Below, piece after piece: positions 32,405 through 40,391 of a DNA stretch of 64,000 nt. Origin of the DNA: CAYNKA01 sp964397655 (GTDB taxonomy: Bacteria > Spirochaetota > Spirochaetia > DTKZ01); NCBI GenBank assembly GCA_964397655.1, contig CAYNKA010000010.1:1-64000 (forward strand). Reading direction: 5' to 3'. The notes below the pieces were generated by a model. It worked only from the letters and a program-made list of their open reading frames with translations. It was not told where the DNA came from and searched no databases. Position 1 is the first letter of the stretch. Each line of letters starts with the position of its first letter. The translations under genes and the position numbers were made by a program.

Positions 32405-32890
32405 ATGAAAACACGAACCTTCTTCGAGACTATGACGCGCCTGGAGGAATCGGTCTCCCAAATCTTCATGGCCTTCATCGTCTTTCTCGTCTTCATCGCG
32501 GCCCTGACCCGTTTCATCGGGTATCCGATCAATTGGTCCGTCGACATCGCGCAAGCGGTCTTCGTATGGGTCATCTACATAGGGGCGAACCAGGCACTGC
32601 GGAATTCCCGCCACATCGGAATCGACCTGCTCTTCAACAGATTCAACGCGAGGGTCCGCTTCGTCCTCCTGATCGCGATACATCTCGCGATCATCGTCTT
32701 CCTGGCGACGATCATCGTCGGCGGAATCCACATCACCGTGATCAACGCCGGCAGAATCCTGAACGACATTCCGATCAGTTATTCGTTCGTCACCATAGCG
32801 GTTCCCGTGGGGTCGTTCCTCATGATCCTGACGACCATCGGCAAGCTCGTCCGGCTCTTCAGGGAAAAGCCTGATTCCGCCCGACGGTGA
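32405..32890 (+). CDS. dctQ: TRAP transporter small permease DctQ (first set)
   Basis: A 161-residue protein with four predicted membrane helices (IFMAFIVFLVFIAALTRF, AVFVWVIYIGANQAL, LIAIHLAIIVFLATIIVG, SYSFVTIAVPVGSFLMIL). The helix-2 segment WVIYIGANQALRNSRHIGIDL is the family signature. It forms the permease with DctM. The ATG at 32405 has only a moderate upstream site (AAAAAGGATCC). The next gene follows after 16 bases. Confidence 0.92.
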   Translation: MKTRTFFETMTRLEESVSQIFMAFIVFLVFIAALTRFIGYPINWSVDIAQAVFVWVIYIGANQALRNSRHIGIDLLFNRFNARVRFVLLIAIHLAIIVFLATIIVGGIHITVINAGRILNDIPISYSFVTIAVPVGSFLMILTTIGKLVRLFREKPDSARR

Positions 32891-32906
32891 TCGAGGAGAA
32901 AACGTC

Positions 32907-34190
32907 ATGTTGTTGGTAATTGCGTCGTTCGCCGTACTCATGCTCGTCAATATGCCGATCGCGTTCACTATCGGCATTTCGGCGAGCCTCTTCCTGATTC
33001 AAACGCCCACCATCCCCTACTCGCTCGTCGTCCAACGGCTCGTTACGGGCACCCAGTCCTTTCCGCTTCTCGCCGTCCCCTTCTTCGTTCTCGCCGGTCA
33101 CATCATGAACGCCTCCGGAATCACCCATCGGCTCCTCCGGTTCGCCGACGCGTTGACCGGACACATCGTGGGCAGCATCGCCCAGGTGTCGATCGTCCTG
33201 AGCATCCTGATGGGCGGCATTTCGGGGTCTTCGAACGCGGATGCAGCCATGGAGACGAGGATCATCATGCCGAAAATGCGGGAAAAGGGCTATTCGGACG
33301 GTTTTTCCGCCTGCGTTCTCGCCTTCGGTTCGCTCATCGTCCCGATCATTCCGCCGAGCATCGGCCTCATTCTCTACGGATTCGTCGGCCAGGTGTCGAT
33401 CGGCAAGCTTTTCATAGCCGGCGTGTTTCCCGGGCTCCTCATGGGCGCGGTCCTGATGATGACGACCTACATCATCGCCAAGAAGCGAGGCTACGATTCG
33501 ACGAACCTTCCGCCGCGGAAGACCTTTCCGGAGATACTCGTCGCGGTCAAGGAGAGTTTCTGGGCGCTTCTCTTCCCCGTTCTCCTGGTCATGACGATTC
33601 GGTTCGGCGTCTTCACCCCGAGCGAGGCAGGCGCCTTCGCGGTTGTCTACGCCCTGGTCCTCGGCCTGTTCGTCTACCGGGAATTGGATTTCGCGAAGAT
33701 CAGGCAGGCCTTCAAGGACACGGTGGAAGACAACGCGGTCATCATGCTCATCATCTCGATGGCCGCCATCCTCGGTTACATCCTCGCCTACGGCCAGATT
33801 CCCCAGGGAGTCGCGAGGCTCATACTCGGACTTTCGCAGACGCCCGTCGTCATCCTCGTCATCATACTGACTTTCCTGCTTCTCGCCGGAACCGTCATGG
33901 AGGGCACGGTGAACATCCTGCTCCTCACTCCGATCTTCCTGCCCATCATCCAGCAGGCGGGCTACGATCCCGTGCATTTCGGGATCCTCATGGCGATCCT
34001 GATCCAGGTGGGAGGAGTCACGCCCCCGGTGGGAGTGAACATGTACACGGTATGCTCGCTCTCGGGCGTATCGGTGGGGGACTTTCTGAAGGATTCCTGG
34101 CCCTTCCTCGTCTCCATGATCGTTCTCCTGACGATTCTCGTCGCTTTTCCGCAGATAAGCCTCTTCCTTCCGAATCTGCTCATGCAATGA
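32907..34190 (+). CDS. dctM: TRAP transporter large permease DctM (first set)
   Basis: A 427-residue, strongly hydrophobic protein with about 12 helices. Family segments: LAVPFFVLAGHIMNASG, MGGISGSSNADAAM, FGSLIVPIIPPSIGLILYG, EAGAFAVVYALVLG, and the C-terminal VGGVTPPVGVNMYTVCSL. Together with DctQ it imports the substrate using a sodium or proton gradient. AGGAG precedes the ATG. The SDR gene follows after 31 bases, so it probably shares the transcript. Confidence 0.94.
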   Translation: MLLVIASFAVLMLVNMPIAFTIGISASLFLIQTPTIPYSLVVQRLVTGTQSFPLLAVPFFVLAGHIMNASGITHRLLRFADALTGHIVGSIAQVSIVLSILMGGISGSSNADAAMETRIIMPKMREKGYSDGFSACVLAFGSLIVPIIPPSIGLILYGFVGQVSIGKLFIAGVFPGLLMGAVLMMTTYIIAKKRGYDSTNLPPRKTFPEILVAVKESFWALLFPVLLVMTIRFGVFTPSEAGAFAVVYALVLGLFVYRELDFAKIRQAFKDTVEDNAVIMLIISMAAILGYILAYGQIPQGVARLILGLSQTPVVILVIILTFLLLAGTVMEGTVNILLLTPIFLPIIQQAGYDPVHFGILMAILIQVGGVTPPVGVNMYTVCSLSGVSVGDFLKDSWPFLVSMIVLLTILVAFPQISLFLPNLLMQ

Positions 34191-34221
34191 GGATGAAAAA
34201 TCCGATGCAGGAGGACCGTCC

Positions 34222-34986
34222 GTGAATACAGTCGACCGGTTCGGCATGAACGGGGAGCTCGCCCTCGTGACCGGGGGAGGCACCGGCATCGGCAAGGCGA
34301 TAACGGAAGCGTTCGCGGACGCAGGAGCGAAGGTCGCGATCGTGGGACGCAGGAAGGAACCTCTCGAGGAGACCGCTTCGGAACGTCCCGACAGGGTGTT
34401 CGCCTTCCCCCACGACGTGACGCATACGGGGGAGGCCGCGAAGCTGATCGACGAAATCGAGAGGCGCCTCGGCACGCCGACCGTACTGGTGAACAACGCC
34501 GGAATCCACGTAAAGAAACCGGGGGCGGACACGACGGTCGAGGATTTTCAGAGCATCCTGAACACCCATATCCTGGGGGCCCATGCGCTCTGCGCGGCCC
34601 TCATTCCCCGGATGAGGAGGCTGGGGCGAGGCTCCATCCTGTACATCGCCTCCATGGCCTCCCTCTTCGGGATTCCCTCGGTCCTCGCCTATTCCGCGGC
34701 CAAGACGGCGATGCTCGGGATGGTCCGCACGCTCGCCGTGGAATACGGAAGCGACGGCATCCGCGTGAACGCGATAGCGCCCGGCTGGTTCGGCACCGAA
34801 ATGACGTTGAGGTCGATGAAGGGAGACCCGGAGCGGTCGCGCAAGGTCCTCGACCGGACCCCCCTGCACCGTTTCGGCGACGTGGAGGACATCGGGCTCG
34901 CCGCCGTATACCTCAGCTCGCCTGCCGCGAAATTCGTGACGGGGATCTGTCTTCCCGTGGACGGCGGCGTCTCGATCGGTTTCTAG
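34222..34986 (+). CDS. Short-chain dehydrogenase/reductase (SDR)
   Basis: A 254-residue classical SDR. The cofactor loop is TGGGTGIG (17-24), with NNAG at about 92-95, the catalytic Ser near 143 and Y157xxxK161 in YSAAK. The ending GICLPVDGGVSIGF is the usual C-terminus of this group. An Arg-Arg after the second strand (VGRRKEP) suggests NADP or NAD binding. The start is GTG at 34222 with GGAGGA upstream. Last gene of the TRAP-1 operon, thus likely to oxidise the imported compound or its product. It overlaps the UroD-like gene (other strand) by 4 bases. Confidence 0.92.
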   Translation: MNTVDRFGMNGELALVTGGGTGIGKAITEAFADAGAKVAIVGRRKEPLEETASERPDRVFAFPHDVTHTGEAAKLIDEIERRLGTPTVLVNNAGIHVKKPGADTTVEDFQSILNTHILGAHALCAALIPRMRRLGRGSILYIASMASLFGIPSVLAYSAAKTAMLGMVRTLAVEYGSDGIRVNAIAPGWFGTEMTLRSMKGDPERSRKVLDRTPLHRFGDVEDIGLAAVYLSSPAAKFVTGICLPVDGGVSIGF

Positions 34987-36017
34987 CCGAAGGCTTTCAG
35001 GGCGTCGACGAAGGCGCGGACGTTCTCCGTCTTGACCCCCGGGGGCATGCCGCCTCCGCAGGAATAGAGGATGCCCGAGCGGTCGTCCAGGACACCGACC
35101 ATCGACGCCACGGCCTCCCGGATCTCGGCGGGTTTCTTCACGACGAAGACGTCACGCGGCGGCAGGTTGCCCATGAGGACGACCCGTTTCTTCGTGAGGG
35201 CCCGGAGTTCGGCGAGCGAGGTTTCTATCCCGAAGTTGAACAGGTTCACTCCCATGTCCGCGAGATGGGGCGCGGAGGCGGCGCAGGGTGCGTCGTTGTG
35301 CAGGAAACGGACCTTCATTCCCGGCAGCGAGAACAGGGGCTTGAAGTACGGGAAGCCGAATTCCATGAAGTCCTCCTCGCCCATGAAGCCGATGATGTCG
35401 TCGAGGACGAGCATCCCCTCGATCGAGGGGAAACGTTTTTTCTGCAGCTCGAGCCAGGCGAGTACGAAATCCGAGACTATCCTGAGGAGTTTGCGGGTCT
35501 TCTCGGGCTCGATCTTCATGAAGGTGAGGAATTCCGTGGTCCCCATGAGGAAGCTCGCGATGTTGAGGGGGCCCCGGGAAATGGCGAACCTGATCCGGTG
35601 CCCGGCCTTCTCGATCCGAGGTTCGAGGTGCTGGAGGCGCTTCATCACCAAAGGAAGGAGTCCGTCGGTCTCCGGATTCGGGGCGGACAGCCGGTCGATT
35701 TCGGCGTCTTCGTAGATGACCTTTTCGGCGAAGGGGAATTCGTTCTCGTGAAAACGCGAACGGGCGCCGAAGGCCGAAGGCTCGGTGCACATGCCCCATT
35801 CAGACCAGAAGCCCGGGAGGAACCAGGTGTCAGGAAAGGTCTCGATCGCCGCGAGGTTCGCGTCGAACCAGTAATCCGCGTTGGAAAGGTAATCGAGTAT
35901 GGACAGGCCCTTCCAATTCGGAAGCCAGGGGCTGTCGATGATGAATCCGTTGGGGAGCGGCCCCGAATAGCGGCCCTCCACGAGCGCAACCAAGTCGTTC
36001 CATTGTTTGTCCGTCAC
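34983..36017 (-). CDS. Uroporphyrinogen-decarboxylase-like protein of a carbohydrate cluster
   Basis: A 344-residue UroD/MtaA superfamily barrel protein. It is not a HemE: the N-terminal porphyrin-binding residues are absent. The positions matching the zinc triad of MtaA/CmuA methyltransferases are H240-N-D242 (FLHNDAPC) and C320 (YSCGGGMPPG), so Asp replaces the first Cys. The start is GTG 36017, chosen because AAAGGAG lies 7 bases upstream; an ATG at 36065 has no such site. Similar proteins recur beside sugar-transport genes in spirochaetes and thermophiles with unknown role. It faces the TRAP-1 operon and is divergent from TRAP-2. Confidence 0.82.
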   Translation of the reverse strand: MTDKQWNDLVALVEGRYSGPLPNGFIIDSPWLPNWKGLSILDYLSNADYWFDANLAAIETFPDTWFLPGFWSEWGMCTEPSAFGARSRFHENEFPFAEKVIYEDAEIDRLSAPNPETDGLLPLVMKRLQHLEPRIEKAGHRIRFAISRGPLNIASFLMGTTEFLTFMKIEPEKTRKLLRIVSDFVLAWLELQKKRFPSIEGMLVLDDIIGFMGEEDFMEFGFPYFKPLFSLPGMKVRFLHNDAPCAASAPHLADMGVNLFNFGIETSLAELRALTKKRVVLMGNLPPRDVFVVKKPAEIREAVASMVGVLDDRSGILYSCGGGMPPGVKTENVRAFVDALKAFG

Positions 36018-36032
36018 GATAGACTCCTTTTC

Positions 36033-36057
36033 TATCGTTTTATATCGTATTTCAAAA
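36033..36057 (-). promoter_or_regulatory. Operator-like AT-rich motif upstream of the UroD-like gene
   Basis: Two TATCG repeats (36033-36037 and 36042-36046) lie within an AT-rich stretch that ends CAAAAC. The composition and several words resemble the dyad before dctP-1. The -10 of this gene (TATAAA on the minus strand) would lie inside the stretch; the -35 match is poor. Confidence 0.3.
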
Positions 36058-36157
36058 CTGATCAATAGCTTTTTCGAGAAATAATCCGACCTCCCGTCTA
36101 CGGCGTTATCTGCGAAATCTTCCTTGCTGTTTCAGATTCTTCTGTACCAGATTCTTC

Positions 36158-36186
36158 TTGACCAGGCATAGGCCTCCTGCTACAAT
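36158..36186 (+). promoter_or_regulatory. Strong sigma70 promoter of the second TRAP operon
   Basis: TTGACC (36158-36163), a 17-base spacer, TACAAT (36181-36186). Transcription would start near 36193. The region right behind it (36196-36222) holds an imperfect dyad with GTTTTC at its centre, similar in position to the operator of TRAP-1. Confidence 0.7.
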
Positions 36187-36244
36187 TTTCGTATATGATT
36201 CGTTTTCAATACTAATCGATATCTCAAGGGAGCGAAAAGAAGCC

Positions 36245-36754
36245 ATGCGGCCACCTTCTTGGGTAGTTTTTTTGTATGACATCTTAGATCGTCTACGCAG
36301 ATTCCTGATTATCTCCATTTTCTCGTTCATCATCCTGGCCGGAGCCATGGAAATCTTTCTCCGCTTCACACCGGGCATGAAAAGTTTCAGCTGGAGCGAC
36401 GAGATCATGCGGTATCTCAACATCTGGGTCATATTTCTCGGCGCTGGATTGGCGGTCAGGACGAACGGACACATGGCGATGGATTATTTCCTGAAAAGAT
36501 CGGTGCCGGAGCGGGCGCTGCCCTATATCCGCAAGATGACCCTCGCAATCATCTGCATCGCCCTCATCGCCCTCGGCGTGGTCGGCCTGTTGAAGACGAT
36601 CTCCACGATCGACGTCGTGATCCAGGCCTTCGACGTGCCGATCGCGCTCTTCTACGCGGCGATCCCCGTCGGCTGCTTCCTCATGGTCGCGGAATACGCG
36701 CTCATCCTCGTCTTCGGCGATGAATCCTTCACGGCATACGGGGAGAAAAACTGA
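36245..36754 (+). CDS. dctQ: TRAP transporter small permease DctQ (second set)
   Basis: A 169-residue membrane protein with four helices. Features: helix 1 FLIISIFSFIILAGAMEIF, the family segment RYLNIWVIFLGAGLAVRTNGHMAMDY, and two C-terminal helices. The ATG 36245 follows AAGGGAG by about 12 bases, a rather long spacing; the frame is open upstream but within the promoter region. Its TGA overlaps the dctM start by one base (TGATG), so translation is coupled. Confidence 0.9.
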   Translation: MRPPSWVVFLYDILDRLRRFLIISIFSFIILAGAMEIFLRFTPGMKSFSWSDEIMRYLNIWVIFLGAGLAVRTNGHMAMDYFLKRSVPERALPYIRKMTLAIICIALIALGVVGLLKTISTIDVVIQAFDVPIALFYAAIPVGCFLMVAEYALILVFGDESFTAYGEKN

Positions 36755-38031
36755 TGGCGGACGTAGTCTGGATTTTCCTACTCCTCATGGGGCTCGTGTT
36801 CTTCGGCTTCCCCATCTTCGTGGCCTTCGTCATCACTTCCTTCATCGCGGCGCTCGCGCTTCAGATTCCGCTCTCCGTTATTGCTGTGAAGACCTTCGGC
36901 GGGATCGACTCCTTCAGTCTCATGGCCATTCCCTTCTTCATTCTCGCCGGCAACATCATGATGGAATCGGAAATCACCGAGAAGATCGTGAATTTCGCAG
37001 ATGCCCTCGTGGGGAGAATGAAGGGCGGTCTCGGGCACGTGAGCATCGTATCCTCGATGATCTTCGCGGGCATACAGGGCTCGGGCGTCGCCGACGCTTC
37101 CGCCATCGGCGCGATCATGATCCCCTCGATGATCAAGCACGGGTACGGGAGGGATTATGCGGTCTCGATCATAGCCTCTGCCGCCACCATCGGACCCATC
37201 ATCCCGCCGAGCGTCGCGATGATCATGTACGCCTACTACACCGAGCTCTCGGTGGGAAAACTCTTCCTCGGCGGGTTCGTTCCCGGACTGCTCATCGGCG
37301 GCGGCCTCATGGTGGTGAACGCGATCCTCTTCCGCATCCGCAAATACGATTTCAAGCGTCCGAAGCGGTCGTTCACGGAGATCCTCTCCACGACCTACCA
37401 TTCCCTCGGAGCCCTCGTGATGCCCATGATCATCGTCTTCGGCATCGTGGGGGGAGTCTTCACGCCCACGGAATCCGGGATCGCGGCGACGATCTACGGT
37501 CTCGTGTACGGTTTCCTCGTGTCGAAGAAACTCACGCTCAAGAAGCTGGGAAGGACCATCGTCTCCTCCGCCGGCACCACGGCCAGCGTCATGATCATTC
37601 TCGCGGTCGCGGGAATCTTCTCGAACATCCTCACGCGGCTCCACTTCCAGGACTACGTCATCAAGAACATCGTCCTCGGGATAGCGAATCCCTATCTGGC
37701 AACGCTGACGATCATGCTCATCATCGTCCTGCTCGGATGCTTCATCGACCCCTCGGTCCTCATCGTGATGTTCGGGTCCACAGTCCACGCCGCCGGTATC
37801 GCCCTCGGCTTCGATCCCATCCATTTCGGCGTGCTCATGGTCGTCACCATGCTCATCGGGGCGATCACCCCGCCGGTTGGTTCCATGCTGTTCATAGCCT
37901 GCTCGATCGGCGGCATATCGATAGAGGAGGCGCTGAAACCCCTTCTGCCGTGCATTATGATCCTGTTCCTCGTTTGTCTCGCGATTCTCTTCATGCCGGG
38001 CCTGGTGACGTTGGCGGCAAGCATAGTGTAG
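36754..38031 (+). CDS. dctM: TRAP transporter large permease DctM (second set)
   Basis: A 425-residue permease with about 12 helices. Conserved parts: LMAIPFFILAGNIMMES, FAGIQGSGVADASAIG, IGPIIPPSVAMIMYAYY, ESGIAATIYGLVYG, and MLIGAITPPVGSMLFIACS near the C-terminus. It is only distantly similar to the first DctM, so the two systems are not a recent duplication and probably have different substrates. A UUCG-loop hairpin follows at 38036-38051, before dctP. Confidence 0.94.
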   Translation: MADVVWIFLLLMGLVFFGFPIFVAFVITSFIAALALQIPLSVIAVKTFGGIDSFSLMAIPFFILAGNIMMESEITEKIVNFADALVGRMKGGLGHVSIVSSMIFAGIQGSGVADASAIGAIMIPSMIKHGYGRDYAVSIIASAATIGPIIPPSVAMIMYAYYTELSVGKLFLGGFVPGLLIGGGLMVVNAILFRIRKYDFKRPKRSFTEILSTTYHSLGALVMPMIIVFGIVGGVFTPTESGIAATIYGLVYGFLVSKKLTLKKLGRTIVSSAGTTASVMIILAVAGIFSNILTRLHFQDYVIKNIVLGIANPYLATLTIMLIIVLLGCFIDPSVLIVMFGSTVHAAGIALGFDPIHFGVLMVVTMLIGAITPPVGSMLFIACSIGGISIEEALKPLLPCIMILFLVCLAILFMPGLVTLAASIV

Positions 38032-38035
38032 GTTC

Positions 38036-38051
38036 CGCCCCTTCGGGGGCG
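38036..38051 (+). other. cUUCGg tetraloop hairpin between dctM and dctP
   Basis: CGCCCC-TTCG-GGGGCG, a perfect 6-bp stem closed by the very stable UUCG tetraloop. No T run follows, so it is not a terminator. It can protect the downstream dctP message against 3'-5' decay of the upstream part, or mark a processing site. Confidence 0.65.
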
Positions 38052-38083
38052 ACGAAAAAAGTTCGGATACAGGAGGAGATGAC

Positions 38084-39103
38084 ATGAAAAAATCCTTTCT
38101 CTGCGCGACCCTGGCTGTACTGCTCGCGGTCCTGCTCGCGTTCCCGCTTTCGGCCGGCGGATCGCAGGAAAAACCCGCAGGGGATTCCGGCAAGACCTTC
38201 ACCATGAGGGCGACCACGCCCCTCGCGAAGAGCGGGTCCGTCGGCAAGGGACTCGACAAGCTCTGCGAACTCGTCTCGTCGAAGTCGAACGGACGCATCA
38301 AGACCACTTCCAACTACGCCGGCGAGCTCGGCACCCAGCGCGAGCAGGTCGAGATGGTGCGCGATGGCTCCCTCGAGGTCGTCACGACCCTCGCGTCGGG
38401 CACCGCCGCCTTCGTGCCCCAGCTCGGTCTTTTCGAGTTCCCCTACATCTACAAGGACGAAGCCCATCTCGTCCGCGTCCTCGACGCCCTCGAAGGCGAG
38501 GTCTCCGGCCTTCTCGCCAAGCACAACTTCGTCGCGATCGGCGGACAGAACATGGGCCTCAGGCACATGCTCAACAAGAAACGCCCGATCGAGACCGTTG
38601 CCGACATGAAAGGCCTCAAGATGCGCGGTCCGAACCCGGTCTACGTCGGCATGTTCAACGCCCTCGGCGCGAACGGCACCACGACCGACTGGAGCGAGAT
38701 CTACGGAGCGCTCCAGAGCGGCGTCATCGACGGAATGGAAGCCTCCCCGGACATGATCTATTCCATGAAATTCCACGAAGTCGCCCCCTACCTCAGCAAG
38801 ACGAACCATATCGCGGCCTGCGTGTACTACATGTTCCGCAAGAACTGGCTCGAATCCCTGCCCGAGGATCTGAAGAAGGTCGTGGTCGAATCGGCCAAAC
38901 AGGCGGCGGCCTATCAGAACGAACTGGACAACAAGGTCCAGAGCGAATCCCTCCAGAAGATGGTCGCCGCGGGCCTCAAGGTGAACGAAGTCAAGGACAT
39001 CGGCGAATTCCAGAAGACCTTGGAGACCTTCAAGCAGAACTACGTGAAGGAAAAGGGCCCGGCCTGGCAGGCTCTCTACGAAAAGATCGTTGCGGTGAAG
39101 TGA
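38084..39103 (+). CDS. dctP: TRAP transporter substrate-binding protein DctP (second set)
   Basis: A 339-residue periplasmic binding protein. A signal peptide of about 22 residues ends in LSAGGSQEK, the spirochaetal type without a lipobox Cys. Family segments: NYAGELGTQREQVEMVRDG, MKGLKMRGPNPVYVGMFNALG with the substrate-binding Arg, and GALQSGVIDGMEASPDMI. AGGAGGAG precedes the ATG. It is the last gene of its operon, followed by a strong terminator. Substrate unknown; most DctP proteins bind C4-dicarboxylates, sugar acids or related anions. Confidence 0.93.
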   Translation: MKKSFLCATLAVLLAVLLAFPLSAGGSQEKPAGDSGKTFTMRATTPLAKSGSVGKGLDKLCELVSSKSNGRIKTTSNYAGELGTQREQVEMVRDGSLEVVTTLASGTAAFVPQLGLFEFPYIYKDEAHLVRVLDALEGEVSGLLAKHNFVAIGGQNMGLRHMLNKKRPIETVADMKGLKMRGPNPVYVGMFNALGANGTTTDWSEIYGALQSGVIDGMEASPDMIYSMKFHEVAPYLSKTNHIAACVYYMFRKNWLESLPEDLKKVVVESAKQAAAYQNELDNKVQSESLQKMVAAGLKVNEVKDIGEFQKTLETFKQNYVKEKGPAWQALYEKIVAVK

Positions 39104-39119
39104 CAGCGGATGAACGAAT

Positions 39120-39155
39120 GACCCCGCCGGACGAACCGCCGCGGGGTCTTTTTTT
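39120..39155 (+). terminator. Rho-independent terminator of the second TRAP operon
   Basis: GACCCCGC (39120-39127) pairs with GCGGGGTC (39141-39148), followed by seven T. Confidence 0.9.
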
Positions 39156-39185
39156 AGAAAACAGTGGCGGAATTCGCCGCTTTCC

Positions 39186-39202
39186 TGTACAGTAAGGGTA
39201 CA
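39186..39202 (+). promoter_or_regulatory. Operator-like dyad upstream of the Gfo/Idh-DeoR operon
   Basis: TGTAC-N7-GTACA, a perfect 5-bp dyad with a 7-base spacer. It overlaps a possible -10 box (TACAGT, 39188-39193). It lies about 20 bases before the start of an operon that ends in its own DeoR gene, so autoregulation is a reasonable guess. Confidence 0.45.
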
Positions 39203-39223
39203 TTTTTCCAGGTGTGAGGATCT

Positions 39224-40381
39224 ATGACGCGAATAGGAATAATCGGAACCGGCAACATCGCAGCCACCCACATCAAGTCCTTCCTGACGTTCAAGGATCG
39301 TTGCGAGGTGAAGGCGCTGTCGGACATCTACCCGGAAAAGGGTGAGAAGACGGCGAAGGAAAACGGCCTGTCGGTGGAGGTGTACAAGAACTACGCGGAC
39401 ATGCTCGCACGACGGGACATCGACCTCGTCTCGATCTGTCTCCCCCCCTCGGCCCATGCCGAAGCTGCGGTAGCGGCATCAAACGCGGGAAAGCACGTCA
39501 TCATGGAAAAACCCATGGCGCCTTCCCTCGAAGAATGCGACGCGATGATCGAAGCCGCGGAAAGGAACGGGAAACTCCTCTCGGTGATCGCCCAGAACCG
39601 GTACAAGGTCCCGATGATGAAGGTGAACCGCATGCTCCGGGAAGGGAAACTCGGCCGCGTTCTGCATACGACGGTCACGTCCTACTGGTGGCGCGGCCAG
39701 AACTACTACGATCTCTGGTGGAGGGGCACTTGGGAGAAGGAAGGCGGAGGCTGCACGCTGAACCATGCGGTCCACCACATCGACCTGCTCCGCTGGAACA
39801 TCGGCATGCCCGAGGAGGTCCTCGCGGTCATCACCAACGCCAACCATTTGAACTCCGAGGTTGAGGACCTCTCCGTGGCGGTCCTCCGCTACCCCGACAA
39901 CACGCTCGCCCAGCTCACGGCGTCCCTGGTGGCGCACGGCGAGGAACAGGAGCTGGTCTTCCACACCGAAAAGGCGAGGATCTCCGTGCCCTGGAAGGTG
40001 AGGGCCTCGAAACCCCTTCCGAACGGTTTCCAGGAGGACGATCCCGACACCGAGAAGGAAGTCGAAGCCCTGTACAGAAGCCTTCCGGAGATAGAGTACG
40101 AAGGGCATCTCGGCCAGATCGACAACATTCTCTCGGCGGTCGAGGGGAAGGCCGAGCTCCTCATCGACGGCAGGGAAGGCAGGGCGACCATGGAACTCAT
40201 CATGGCGTTCTACAAATCGGCGATCGGCCGATGCCCGGTCAGACTGCCCCTTTCCAAGGACGATCCGTTCTACCGGAAGGGCGGCGCGATCGAGCTCATG
40301 CCCCGCTTTCACAAGAAGACAAAGAACGTGGACAACCTGGCGGGCGGAGCCATCACCCTGGGCCGGGACGTCGGAAGATAA
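39224..40381 (+). CDS. Gfo/Idh/MocA family oxidoreductase (operon gene 1)
   Basis: A 385-residue NAD(P)-dependent oxidoreductase. Rossmann loop IGIIGTGNIAATH at the N-terminus, EKPMAPSLEECD (EKP motif, about 94-105), and a C-terminal domain with GGCTLNHAVHHIDLLRWN that holds the catalytic His. It would oxidise or epimerise a sugar, sugar acid or inositol-like compound. GTGAGGA precedes the ATG. It forms an operon with a second Gfo/Idh gene (10 bases on) and a DeoR gene, directly after the second TRAP transporter. Confidence 0.9.
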   Translation: MTRIGIIGTGNIAATHIKSFLTFKDRCEVKALSDIYPEKGEKTAKENGLSVEVYKNYADMLARRDIDLVSICLPPSAHAEAAVAASNAGKHVIMEKPMAPSLEECDAMIEAAERNGKLLSVIAQNRYKVPMMKVNRMLREGKLGRVLHTTVTSYWWRGQNYYDLWWRGTWEKEGGGCTLNHAVHHIDLLRWNIGMPEEVLAVITNANHLNSEVEDLSVAVLRYPDNTLAQLTASLVAHGEEQELVFHTEKARISVPWKVRASKPLPNGFQEDDPDTEKEVEALYRSLPEIEYEGHLGQIDNILSAVEGKAELLIDGREGRATMELIMAFYKSAIGRCPVRLPLSKDDPFYRKGGAIELMPRFHKKTKNVDNLAGGAITLGRDVGR

Positions 40382-40391
40382 GGAGCGGGGA

